Shown piece after piece: positions 1 to 6,729 of a stretch of DNA of 8,438 bases. The position numbers and the translations under genes were made by a program. Under the pieces are notes generated by a model that was not told the origin of the DNA, made no database searches, and worked only from the letters and a program-made list of their open reading frames with translations. The first letter of the stretch is position 1. Each line of letters begins with the position of its first letter. Source of the DNA: SBBV01 sp036555425 (GTDB taxonomy: Bacteria > Pseudomonadota > Alphaproteobacteria > Bin65); contig DATBLL010000096.1 of NCBI GenBank assembly GCA_036555425.1, positions 1 to 8,438 on the forward strand. The letters are read 5' to 3'.

Positions 1-225
1 GGCCACCACTTTCGCCGCGAGCGTTTCCTGTTCGGCGCGGGCTTTGGCGGCCATCGCGCGCACGACCTCGAAATCCTCGCGCGGGACGAGATTGGCGTCG
101 GCCAACATCGCGGTGAGCCGCGCCTTGATCATGCCCTCGACCTCGCCGCGGAATCCGGCGGCCACGCCCATCATGCCGTTGGCGAGCCGGGCGATGTCGT
201 CGAGCACGCGATTTGACGTCTGCAT
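1..225 (-). CDS. ubiK: UbiK-like accessory factor (BMFP domain), 3' part beyond the window
   Basis: The first 75 codons are visible; the reading frame is open to the window edge, so the C-terminus is missing. The protein begins MQTSNRVLDDIARLANGMMG and continues into a charged, Ala/Glu-rich helix containing LVPREDFEVVRAMAAKAR. This matches the small BMFP-domain family (formerly DUF526), whose members are about 80-100 residues with a C-terminal coiled coil. UbiK in enterobacteria is an accessory factor of aerobic ubiquinone biosynthesis that works with the Ubi proteins and binds lipid; that role is transferred by family, not shown here. The start is well supported: GGAGG (positions 231-235, read on the minus strand) lies 5 nt before the ATG. 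The gene is divergent from hldD. In many alphaproteobacteria a UbiK-like gene sits beside lgt, which fits this neighbourhood. The symbol is by homology; orthology in function is moderately certain. Confidence 0.85.
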   Translation of the reverse strand, partial: MQTSNRVLDDIARLANGMMGVAAGFRGEVEGMIKARLTAMLADANLVPREDFEVVRAMAAKARAEQETLAAKVVA

Positions 226-266
226 TGAAGCCTCCGCTGCGATGGCGCCGACTCTACGAGCGCGCC

Positions 267-295
267 TTGCCGCACCGCAAGAGCGCGACTATAAG
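267..295 (+). promoter_or_regulatory. Candidate sigma-70-type promoter for the hldD operon
   Basis: TTGCCG (267-272) and TATAAG (290-295) are separated by 17 bp, which is the ideal spacing for a housekeeping promoter. The -10 matches the consensus at five of six bases and the -35 at four of six. Transcription would start near 302 and give a leader of about 15 nt, just long enough to hold the Shine-Dalgarno sequence GCGGAG (305-310) before the ATG at 317. The opposite strand reads TATAGT over 288-293, so a -10 for the divergent ubiK gene could overlap this one, but I find no good -35 for it. This is inference from sequence only. Confidence 0.45.
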
Positions 296-316
296 CGCCG
301 GGTTGCGGAGCAACAC

Positions 317-1303
317 ATGATCGTCGTCACCGGCGGCGCCGGATTCATCGGCTCGAATCTGATCGCAGGGCTGGAAGCGCGCGGCGCCGGCGAGATCGCC
401 GTCGTCGACTGGCTCGGCACCGAAGGCAAGTGGCGCAACCTCGCCAAGTGCGAGCTCGCCGCGATCGTGCCGCCCGAGGAGCTATTCGCCTATCTCGATG
501 CGGCGCGCGAGCGTATCGAGACGATCTTTCACCTGGGCGCCATTTCCTCCACCACCGAGACCGACGCCGATCTCATCGCGCGCACGAATATCGCGCTGCC
601 GCAGAAGCTTTGGGCTCTGGCCAGCGAGCGCGGCTGGCGGCTCATCTACGCCTCCTCGGCCGCGACCTATGGCGACGGCGAGGCGGGCTTCGACGACGAC
701 GGCAGCATCGAAGGGCTCGCCAAGCTCCGGCCGCTGAACCCCTATGGCTGGAGCAAGCACGCCTTCGACCGGTTCGTGGCCCGCCAGGTGGCGGGCAATG
801 CCGCGCGCCCGCGGCAATGGGCGGGGCTCAAGTTCTTCAATGTGTTCGGGCCCAACGAGTATCACAAGGGCTCGATGCGCAGCGTCGTGCACCAGATCCA
901 TCCGCGCATCGTGGCCGGCGAAACCGCGCGCCTGTTCAAGTCGCACCGCCCCGATTATCCCGACGGCGGTCAGAAACGCGACTTCATCTGGGTGGGCGAT
1001 TGCGTGGATGTCATGCTCTGGCTCTACGATCATCCCGAGGTGAACGGCCTCTTCAATTGCGGCACCGGCCAGGCGCGTAGCTTCGCGGATCTGGCGCTCG
1101 CCGTCTTCGCCGCCGCCGGCAAGCCCTCGAAGATCGCCTATATCGACATGCCGCCCGAGATCCGCCCGCGCTACCAGTACTTCACCGAGGCCAAGATGGA
1201 GCGCCTGCGCGCCGCCGGCTACAAGGCGCCGTTCACGCCGCTCGAAGACGGCGTCGGCCGCTACGTGCGCGACTATCTGGCCACGAACGATCCGTATCTG
1301 TGA
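317..1303 (+). CDS. hldD: ADP-L-glycero-D-manno-heptose 6-epimerase (HldD/RfaD)
   Basis: The enzyme is NAD(P)-dependent and cytoplasmic. It converts ADP-D-glycero-D-manno-heptose to the L-glycero form, the last step in making the heptose donor for the LPS inner core. The 328-residue product is slightly longer than E. coli HldD (about 310). Visible features: the Rossmann motif TGGAGFIGSN at 5-14; FHLGAISSTTETD at 71-83; YASSAATYGD at 111-120; the SDR catalytic pair Y143 and K147 in NPYGWSK; and HKGSMRSV with K184, matching the second catalytic residue (Lys178) of the E. coli enzyme. KRDFIWVGD (220-228) and RYQYFTEA (285-292) are also typical. The frame is open upstream to position 44, but that extension is antisense to ubiK. 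The ATG at 317 aligns with the family N-terminus and has GCGGAG 6 nt upstream. It is the first gene of the operon, and its stop overlaps the lgt start as TGATG. Identification is very secure. Confidence 0.95.
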   Translation: MIVVTGGAGFIGSNLIAGLEARGAGEIAVVDWLGTEGKWRNLAKCELAAIVPPEELFAYLDAARERIETIFHLGAISSTTETDADLIARTNIALPQKLWALASERGWRLIYASSAATYGDGEAGFDDDGSIEGLAKLRPLNPYGWSKHAFDRFVARQVAGNAARPRQWAGLKFFNVFGPNEYHKGSMRSVVHQIHPRIVAGETARLFKSHRPDYPDGGQKRDFIWVGDCVDVMLWLYDHPEVNGLFNCGTGQARSFADLALAVFAAAGKPSKIAYIDMPPEIRPRYQYFTEAKMERLRAAGYKAPFTPLEDGVGRYVRDYLATNDPYL

Positions 1304-2151
1304 TGCTCGATCTCCTCCTCGCCATCCCCTACCCGCGCATCGACCCGACCGCGTTCGCGATCGGGCCATTCGCGGTGCGCTGGTACGCGCTCGCCTATGT
1401 GGCGGGCCTCGTCTTCGCCTGGTGGCACGTGCGCGGAATCGTGGCGTCGCGCCCCGCGGGCAAGCGCATCATGGAGCCCAAGGACGTCGATGATCTCCTG
1501 TTCTGGGCGACCTTCGGCGTCGTGCTCGGCGGGCGGCTCGGCTACGTGCTGTTCTACAAGCCCGGCTACTACATCGAGCATCTCGACGAGGTGTTCTCGC
1601 TGTGGAAGGGCGGCATGTCGTTCCATGGCGGCCTCATCGGCGTGATCCTGGCGATGACGTGGATCGCGCGCACCCGCAAGCTCGTGATGCTCTCGGTCTA
1701 CGATCTCGGCGCGGTGGCGACGCCGATCGGGCTTTTCTTGGGGCGCATGGCGAACTTCATCAACGGCGAGCTGTGGGGGCGGCCTTCGGACGTTGCGTGG
1801 GCGATGGTGTTCCCCTCCGATCCGCGGCACGTGGCGCGCCATCCGAGCCAGCTCTACGAGGGCTTCCTCGAAGGCATCGTTCTGTTCGGCTTCCTCTGGA
1901 TCATGCGCAAGCGCACCGACGCGCTCTCGCGCCCGGGCGAGCTCGGCGGCTGGTTCTGCTTCGGCTACGGCCTGGCGCGCATCGTCAGCGAATTCTTCCG
2001 CGAGCCCGATGCGCATCTCGGCTATCTGCTCGGCCCGATCACGATGGGCATGGTGCTGAGCGTGCCGGTGGTGGCCGTCGGGCTGTTCTTCGTCTGGCGC
2101 GCGCGCAAGCGCGCCGCGAAGGCAACGCCTGCGCTAAGCCCATCGGCGTGA
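1303..2151 (+). CDS. lgt: Prolipoprotein diacylglyceryl transferase (Lgt)
   Basis: Lgt is the inner-membrane enzyme that moves diacylglycerol from phosphatidylglycerol to the lipobox cysteine of prolipoproteins, the first step in lipoprotein maturation. The 282-residue product has the usual length and several hydrophobic segments, for example about 29-44, 66-84, 110-121, 187-201 and 243-265. Conserved parts are visible: RWYAL (26-30) with Y28; GGRLGYVLFY (76-85); FHGGLIGV with H108, equivalent to the essential His103 of E. coli; the Lgt signature GRMANFINGELWG with R148, N151 and E156 (E. coli Arg143, Asn146, Glu151); HPSQLYEG (180-187); and GYGLARIVSEFFREPD with R226, probably the second essential arginine. 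I chose ATG 1303, which shares its A with the hldD stop; a GTG one codon upstream is also in frame but adds nothing. The C-terminus is basic (RARKRAAK), as expected after a last helix. The 3' end overlaps the next gene by 4 nt. Confidence 0.96.
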   Translation: MLDLLLAIPYPRIDPTAFAIGPFAVRWYALAYVAGLVFAWWHVRGIVASRPAGKRIMEPKDVDDLLFWATFGVVLGGRLGYVLFYKPGYYIEHLDEVFSLWKGGMSFHGGLIGVILAMTWIARTRKLVMLSVYDLGAVATPIGLFLGRMANFINGELWGRPSDVAWAMVFPSDPRHVARHPSQLYEGFLEGIVLFGFLWIMRKRTDALSRPGELGGWFCFGYGLARIVSEFFREPDAHLGYLLGPITMGMVLSVPVVAVGLFFVWRARKRAAKATPALSPSA

Positions 2152-3260
2152 GTGCAACCCAAAGCGACACGCCCCTTGTTCCGATCCTGCGCCGCCTGAT
2201 CGCCGAGCAGGGGCCGATATCGGTCGCCGCTTACATGGCCCTCGCGCTCGGCCATCCGCGCCACGGCTATTACATGACGCGCGATCCGTTCGGCGCGCGC
2301 GGGGATTTTACCACGGCGCCGGAGATCTCGCAGCTCTTCGGCGAGAGCCTCGCGGTGTGGTGCGCGCTCGCCTGGGCGGCGATGGGACGGCCGGCGCCGG
2401 TGCGGCTCGTCGAGCTCGGGCCCGGCCGCGGCACGCTGATGGCCGACTTGACGCGGACGCTCGACCGGATCGCACCCGACTTGGCGCGGGCGGCGGCGCT
2501 GCACTTGGTCGAATCGAGCCCGGTTCTGCGCCGCAAGCAGGAAGAAGTGCTGAAGGGCCGGCGCGCAAGCTGGCATCCGGCGATCGAGCAGGTGCCGCGC
2601 GGGCCGATGCTGCTCGTCGCCAACGAATTCTTCGATGCGCTGCCGATCCAGCAATTCGTCCGGAGCGGCGGCGATTGGCGCGAGCGCAAGGTGGATTGGG
2701 ACGCCGGCACGGAGCGCCTCGTCTTCCGCGCCGGGCCGCCGCTGCGCGGGGCGGTACCGCCGGCGCTGGCGGCGGCGCCCGAGGGCAGCATCTACGAAAC
2801 CAGCCCCGTGGCCGCCGCCATCGCCGAGGAGATCGGCGCGCGGCTCGCGGCGGCGCCGGGCGCGGCGCTCGTCGTCGACTACGGCCGGCGCGCGACCGGC
2901 GCGGGCGATACGCTGGCGGCGATTGAGGGCGGCCGCAAGGACGCCGATCCGCTCGCGGCACCCGGCGAGGCCGACCTCACCGCGCACGTCGATTTCGAGG
3001 CACTCGCCGCCGCCTTCGCCAAGGGTGGCGCCCGCTGTCGGGGCCCGGCGACGCAGCGCGATTTGCTGCGCGCGCTCGGGATCGAAGCACGGTTAACCAC
3101 CCTGCGGGCACGCGCCGATGCGGCCCAGGGCGCGGCGCTCGAAAGCGGCGCGCGGCGCTTGATTGCGCCCGAGGGGATGGGCACTTTGTTCCTTGCCCTC
3201 GCCGCGACGTCGCGCGACCTGCCCGCGCCGCCCGGCTTCGAGACCCAGAGTACCGGATGA
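2148..3260 (+). CDS. Class I SAM-dependent methyltransferase, MidA/NDUFAF7 family
   Basis: The 370-residue product has a class I methyltransferase core of the DUF185/MidA type. Family landmarks in order: GHPRHGYYMTRDPFGARGDF (35-54) followed by TTAPEISQLFGE (55-66), the glycine-rich SAM loop VELGPGRGTL (88-97), ANEFFDALPIQQF (158-170), VVDYG (242-246), DPLAAPGEADLTAHVDF (267-283) and PEGMGTLFLALA (341-352). The mitochondrial member NDUFAF7 dimethylates an arginine of complex I subunit NDUFS2; a similar role on bacterial NADH dehydrogenase is plausible but not established. The start is GTG at 2148, overlapping the lgt stop as GTGA. The frame is open further upstream, but only as a shadow of lgt, and the family alignment begins just after this GTG (SATQSDTPLVPILRR). 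No ribosome binding site is obvious, which suggests translation by coupling from lgt. The stop overlaps the pgeF start as ATGA. The family call is secure; the substrate is inferred. Confidence 0.92.
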   Translation: MSATQSDTPLVPILRRLIAEQGPISVAAYMALALGHPRHGYYMTRDPFGARGDFTTAPEISQLFGESLAVWCALAWAAMGRPAPVRLVELGPGRGTLMADLTRTLDRIAPDLARAAALHLVESSPVLRRKQEEVLKGRRASWHPAIEQVPRGPMLLVANEFFDALPIQQFVRSGGDWRERKVDWDAGTERLVFRAGPPLRGAVPPALAAAPEGSIYETSPVAAAIAEEIGARLAAAPGAALVVDYGRRATGAGDTLAAIEGGRKDADPLAAPGEADLTAHVDFEALAAAFAKGGARCRGPATQRDLLRALGIEARLTTLRARADAAQGAALESGARRLIAPEGMGTLFLALAATSRDLPAPPGFETQSTG

Positions 3261-4033
3261 CCGATACGCCCTCCGCCCGCTCTTCGCTGCTCTCCGGCCT
3301 CGCCGGCGTGAGGCACGGCTTCTTCGGGCGCAAGGGCGGCGTCAGCGCCGGGATCTACGACAGCTTGAATTGCGGCCCCGGCTCGAGGGACGCGCCGGAG
3401 GCCGTGCGCGAGAACCGCGCCCGCGTCGCCCGCACGCTCGGTGCCGAGCACCTTCTTTCTCTCTATCAGGTGCACGGCATCGAAGTGATCGTTGTGCGCG
3501 AGCCGTGGGAAAACGGCGCCAGCCGGCCGCGCTGCGATGCGATGGTGACCGACCGGCCGGGCATCGCCCTCGGCACGCTCGCCGCCGATTGCGGGCCCAT
3601 CCTGTTTGCCGATCCCGACGCCGGCGTCGTCGGCGCGGCCCATGCGGGCTGGCGCGGCGCGCTCGCCGGCGTGGCCGAAGCGACCGTGGCCGCGATGGAG
3701 CGATTGGGCGCCAGGCGCGAGCGCATCCGCGCCGCGCTCGGCCCCACGATCGCGCAGGCGAGCTACGAAGTGGGGCCGGAATTTCCGGTGCCGTTCCTCG
3801 CCGAGCGCCGCGACAACGAGCGCTTCTTCGCCGCTGGCGCCGAGCCGGGCAAACACATGTTCGACCTGCCCGGCTATGTCGTGGAGCGCCTGCGGCGCTT
3901 GGGCATCGCCGCCGAATGGATCGGCCACGATACCTGCGCCGAGCGCGAGATCTATTTCAGCTATCGCCGCACCACGCTCGCCGGCGGCGGCGATTACGGC
4001 CGCAACGTCTCGGCGATCGTGCTGGAGCGGTAA
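3257..4033 (+). CDS. pgeF: Peptidoglycan editing factor PgeF (YfiH/DUF152, laccase-like domain)
   Basis: The 258-residue product has the normal length and the full set of YfiH/DUF152 marks. H73 in LYQVHG, C112 in LAADCGPIL and H129 in AAHAGWRG are the expected metal-binding triad; the HAGWRG motif is diagnostic. GRKGGVSAGIYDSLNCG (24-40), ALGPTIAQASYEVG (160-173) and the late SYRR (236-239) are also conserved. In E. coli this protein prevents wrong incorporation of L-Ser in place of L-Ala in peptidoglycan precursors. Older annotations call the family polyphenol oxidase or laccase, and purine nucleosidase-type activities have been described for relatives, so the biochemical reaction is less certain than the family. 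The ATG overlaps the methyltransferase stop by 4 nt (ATGA), so it should be the last gene of the hldD-lgt operon. The gene is followed by a 123-bp spacer holding a large palindrome. Confidence 0.93.
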   Translation: MTDTPSARSSLLSGLAGVRHGFFGRKGGVSAGIYDSLNCGPGSRDAPEAVRENRARVARTLGAEHLLSLYQVHGIEVIVVREPWENGASRPRCDAMVTDRPGIALGTLAADCGPILFADPDAGVVGAAHAGWRGALAGVAEATVAAMERLGARRERIRAALGPTIAQASYEVGPEFPVPFLAERRDNERFFAAGAEPGKHMFDLPGYVVERLRRLGIAAEWIGHDTCAEREIYFSYRRTTLAGGGDYGRNVSAIVLER

Positions 4034-4059
4034 TCCCTATAGTGAGCAATACACTGTTT

Positions 4060-4134
4060 GTGTCGTCCCGGGTGCTGCGCAGCATGGCGCGCCCCTTTGG
4101 CGCGACATGATGCGCTGCTAACCCGGGACGACAC
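4060..4134. repeat. Long imperfect palindrome, REP-like intergenic element
   Basis: The outer arms GTGTCGTCCCGGGT (4060-4073) and ACCCGGGACGACAC (4121-4134) are a perfect 14-bp inverted repeat. The pairing continues inward: 4074-4093 pairs with 4099-4118 at 17 of 20 positions, after a 2-nt bulge (TA, 4119-4120), leaving a 5-nt loop (4094-4098). The whole 75 bp can therefore fold into a stem of about 34 pairs. No T-run follows on either strand, so it is not a standard intrinsic terminator, though it could stop transcription or protect the 3' end of the pgeF message. The TCGTCCCGGG / CCCGGGACGA ends resemble short palindromic repeats common between genes in alphaproteobacteria. Only one copy is in this window, so repetition in the genome is inference. 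Confidence 0.75.
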
Positions 4135-4156
4135 TCGAATTATTGGTGGCGGATAG

Positions 4157-5305
4157 ATGCTCCACTTCACCCGTGAGGAACTGGCGGAACGCCGCAACAA
4201 GACCTGTGCGGCGATGGCGGCGCGCGGACTCGACGGCCTGCTCTGCTTCCGGCAGGAGTCGATGTACTACCTCACCGGCTACGACAGCTTCGGCTATGTC
4301 TTCTTCCAGTGCCTCTTTCTCGCCGCCGACGGGCGCAGGACGCTGCTGACGCGGGCGCCCGACCTCCGCCAGGCGCGGCACACATCGGATATCGAAGACA
4401 TCCGCATCTGGATCGACCGCCAGGACGCCGCGCCGGCGCGGGAACTGCGTGCGATCCTCGAAGAGCATGGCTGCCGCGGGAAGCGCCTCGGCGTCGAGTG
4501 GGATGCCTACGGCCTCACCGCCGCGAACGGCCGCGCGCTCGAGGCGACGCTGCACGACTTCTGCCGGCTCGACGACGCCTCGCGCCTCGTCAGCGAGCTG
4601 CGCGTCGTCAAGAGCCCGGCCGAGATCGCCTATGTGCGCCGCGCCGCCGAGCTCGCCGACGACGCCTGGGCCGAGGCCGCGCGTCTCGCGCGGCCGGGAG
4701 CCTTCGAAGGCGACATCCTCGCCGCGATGCAAAGCGCGGTCTTCCGCGGCGGCGGCGACGACCCCGCCAACGAGACCATCATCGGCTCGGGGAAGGACGC
4801 CCTCCTCTGCCGCTACTTCTCCGGCCGGCGCCATCTCGAGAAGCAGGACCAGCTGACGCTCGAATTCGCCGGCGTCTACCGGCACTATCATTCCTGCCTG
4901 ATGCGCACGATCTGCATCGGCAAGCCGCCGGGACAACAATTGAAGATGTACGAGATCGCGCGCGAAGCGTTGCTGGCCTGCGAAGAAGCGTTGAAGCCCG
5001 GCGCGCCCATGGCCCAAGTGTTCGATGCGCATGCGCGCGTGATCGATGCCCACGGCATGAGCGCGCATCGGCTCAACGCCTGCGGCTACTCGCTCGGCAC
5101 CACCTTCGCACCCAACTGGATGGATTGGCCGATGTTCTACGCCGGCAATCCCGCGATCATGCGCCCGGGCATGGTCTTTTTCCTGCACATGATCATCTTC
5201 GATAGCGAGCAGGGCCTGGCGATGACGCTGGGGCGCACCTCGCTCGTGACCGAGGCCGGCGCCGAGCCCCTCTCCAAGGCCGCGCTCGACCTCGTCGTCC
5301 ATTGA
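4157..5305 (+). CDS. M24-fold hydrolase with non-canonical active site (creatinase/ectoine-hydrolase-like)
   Basis: The 382-residue product has the two-domain layout of the M24 'pita-bread' superfamily: an N-terminal creatinase-like domain (about 1-150, with DGLLCFRQESMYYLTGYD at 26-43) and a C-terminal catalytic fold (about 155-380, opening with ELRVVKSPAEIAYVRRAAEL). Canonical M24 peptidases bind two metals with Asp, Asp, His, Glu, Glu. Here the first Asp position appears to be E236 (LTLEFAG), the second lies in YHSCLMRT (244-251) with no Asp, the GHGxG histidine is Y311 in GYSLG, the next Glu is H344 (FFLHM), and the last is replaced in AMTLGRTSLVT. Similar GYSxG-type changes occur, as I recall, in the ectoine hydrolase DoeA branch, and creatinase itself works without metal. 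A metal-dependent Xaa-Pro peptidase is therefore unlikely; hydrolysis of a small amide or amidine is more plausible, but the substrate is unknown. The start at 4157 has only a weak GGCGGA upstream. No pathway genes adjoin it. Confidence 0.82.
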   Translation: MLHFTREELAERRNKTCAAMAARGLDGLLCFRQESMYYLTGYDSFGYVFFQCLFLAADGRRTLLTRAPDLRQARHTSDIEDIRIWIDRQDAAPARELRAILEEHGCRGKRLGVEWDAYGLTAANGRALEATLHDFCRLDDASRLVSELRVVKSPAEIAYVRRAAELADDAWAEAARLARPGAFEGDILAAMQSAVFRGGGDDPANETIIGSGKDALLCRYFSGRRHLEKQDQLTLEFAGVYRHYHSCLMRTICIGKPPGQQLKMYEIAREALLACEEALKPGAPMAQVFDAHARVIDAHGMSAHRLNACGYSLGTTFAPNWMDWPMFYAGNPAIMRPGMVFFLHMIIFDSEQGLAMTLGRTSLVTEAGAEPLSKAALDLVVH

Positions 5306-5312
5306 GCCGGCG

Positions 5313-5381
5313 ATGCCTTATCTCTGGATCTTCTTCATCTTCTGCATGCTGGGCGCGTTGGCGCTCTGCGTGATGATGTAG
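5313..5381 (+). CDS. Candidate 22-aa hydrophobic membrane micropeptide
   Basis: An ATG 7 nt after the M24 gene's stop opens a 22-codon frame ending in TAG at 5379-5381. The peptide starts MPYLWIFFIFCMLG and ends in ALALCVMM; it has no charged residue at all, two cysteines and many aromatics, and so would form a single transmembrane helix. It could be translated by re-initiation after the M24 stop. The upstream sequence (GAGCCGGCG) gives only a poor ribosome binding site. The frame ends 10 bp before the 3' end of the convergent gene at 5392, so it fills almost the whole gap. I do not recognise a family. Chance is a real alternative for so short a frame; only conservation or ribosome profiling could decide. 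Confidence 0.35.
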   Translation: MPYLWIFFIFCMLGALALCVMM

Positions 5382-5391
5382 GTGCCGCGCC

Positions 5392-6729
5392 TCAGCCCTG
5401 CTCCGCCGCGGGCGGATTGCCGGAGCTGCGCAGCGTCACGAAGCGGCGCAGCACGTCGAACCAGATGAGCGCGAAGAGCGCGAGCGCGATCGCGGTGAGC
5501 GCGATGCCGATGAGCCACAGCACGTAGTCGGTGATCCGCGGCGCGCAAGCGGTGGCGAGCTGGGCCTCGGCGCGCTTCATGCGCGCATCGGCCTCGGTGC
5601 GCTCGCCGACCGGGCGCGCGGCGTCGCCGGCGATGCGGCGCGCCTCGTCGCGCGCATGGCGCAGCACGTCCGCCTCCGGACAGAGGCCGCGCGCGAGCGG
5701 CATGGCATCGGCGTGCCAGCCGAGCGGCAGGTGCCGGCGCGCCTCGATCGTCTGGATGAGCTCGCCGATCGAGCAGCCGGGCCGCTCGCCGGAACGGATT
5801 TCGGTGAGGGTGCAGCGGCCCGCGGTCGTGTCGGCCGCGCGGCGGATCACGTCGCGGATCTCGCCGTCGAGCCAGATGTTGCGCGCCATGCCGATCGTAT
5901 CGGCGTTGAAGAGGATGGCCGCCGCGGCGGCGACGCCGAGCGCGATCGCCGCGAGCTTTTTCCGGTACCAGCCCGAGACGCGCGCCATCGCCTGGTCGTA
6001 CCAGCGCGCGAGATGGGCCTCGAGCTCGCCGACCGTGGCGCCCTCGGCGGTGACGAAGCTCTGCAGCACCTCGGCGACGTAGCGGTAGCACACCTGCTCG
6101 GCCGCGAGCTGCGCCGATTTCTGCTCGAGCGTGCCGGCATAGCCGAGATAGTCGCGGACATAATCGTCGCGCTCGCGCTGCGCGTTCTTGGCGACGTTCT
6201 CACCGGTGACGAGCTGATTTTCCGCGGTCGAGAGCTCGGCCGGCGTGGCGCCGCTCCGCCGCAAGTTGCGCTCGCGCTGGCGGAGCTGTTCCAGCACCTG
6301 CTTCGCCTCCTCCACCCGCTGGCCCACGATCTGGCCCTTGCGGTGGATCTCCATCTTCAGCTGCTCGTATTTCTCGACGATGCGGTCGATGTTGGCGAGG
6401 AAGCCGCCGGGCGAGAGATCGCTGCCGATGGCCGCGAGCTTCTTCTCGGTTTGCGCCAGGAACGCCTTCGCGAAGAGCGGGCCCGGAATGTAGGAGGGGT
6501 CGCGCTCGCCATGCGTCAAGCCGGCGATGAGCGGGTGGCGATAGAGATCCTCGGTGACGCGCTTGAACTTGGCGTCGCTGAGCAGGCCTTCGATGCCGGC
6601 CCTGAGCGTGCGCGCGCGCAGCCGCGCGGCCTGGGCAATCCACTCGTTGACGATCGTGCAGAGAAGGCTCAACAGCAGGTAGACGACGACGAGGCCGAAG
6701 GCCACGTCCAAAATCGCAATCCCGGTCAT
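5392..6729 (-). CDS. Uncharacterised membrane protein with coiled coil, three predicted TM helices
   Basis: I do not recognise a named family, although the N-terminus (FGLVVVYLLLSLLCTIVNEW, 11-30) and the C-terminal WFDVLRRFVTLRSSG (423-437) resemble hypothetical proteins I have seen in many bacteria. The 445-residue product has hydrophobic helices at about 7-27, 259-275 and 402-424. Between the first two lies a long charged region, likely coiled coil over about 115-220 (e.g. QRVEEAKQVLEQLRQRERN), then RWYDQAMARVSGWYRKK (242-258) just before helix 2. Basic residues after helix 1 (RLRARTLR), before helix 2 and after helix 3 put those parts in the cytoplasm, leaving 276-401 outside with four cysteines (C306, C319, C350, C395). 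AGGGG lies 4 nt before the ATG and fixes the start. It is 95 bp downstream of the radical SAM gene on the same strand, so co-transcription is possible. Its 3' end converges on the M24 gene. Function unknown. Confidence 0.85.
   Translation of the reverse strand: MTGIAILDVAFGLVVVYLLLSLLCTIVNEWIAQAARLRARTLRAGIEGLLSDAKFKRVTEDLYRHPLIAGLTHGERDPSYIPGPLFAKAFLAQTEKKLAAIGSDLSPGGFLANIDRIVEKYEQLKMEIHRKGQIVGQRVEEAKQVLEQLRQRERNLRRSGATPAELSTAENQLVTGENVAKNAQRERDDYVRDYLGYAGTLEQKSAQLAAEQVCYRYVAEVLQSFVTAEGATVGELEAHLARWYDQAMARVSGWYRKKLAAIALGVAAAAAILFNADTIGMARNIWLDGEIRDVIRRAADTTAGRCTLTEIRSGERPGCSIGELIQTIEARRHLPLGWHADAMPLARGLCPEADVLRHARDEARRIAGDAARPVGERTEADARMKRAEAQLATACAPRITDYVLWLIGIALTAIALALFALIWFDVLRRFVTLRSSGNPPAAEQG

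Noticed and set aside
44..316. In-frame N-terminal extension of hldD by 91 codons
   Set aside because: It is antisense to the ubiK gene, resembles no protein, and the ATG at 317 with its ribosome binding site matches the family N-terminus.
1602..2147. Upstream open frame before the methyltransferase start
   Set aside because: It lies wholly inside lgt in another frame and encodes Arg/Ala-rich sequence; family homology begins only after the GTG at 2148.
4034..4046. Thirteen bases identical to part of the phage T7 promoter (minus strand, CTCACTATAGGGA)
   Set aside because: The upstream half of the T7 promoter (-17 to -10) does not match, there is no phage or vector sequence nearby, and no T7-like polymerase is present. 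It is most likely coincidence, although a vector-trace check would be easy.
4118..5302. Minus-strand frame of 394 codons opposite the M24 gene
   Set aside because: It mirrors the M24 gene codon by codon, is rich in Arg/Ala/Glu/His and has no recognisable motif; long antisense frames are expected in GC-rich DNA.
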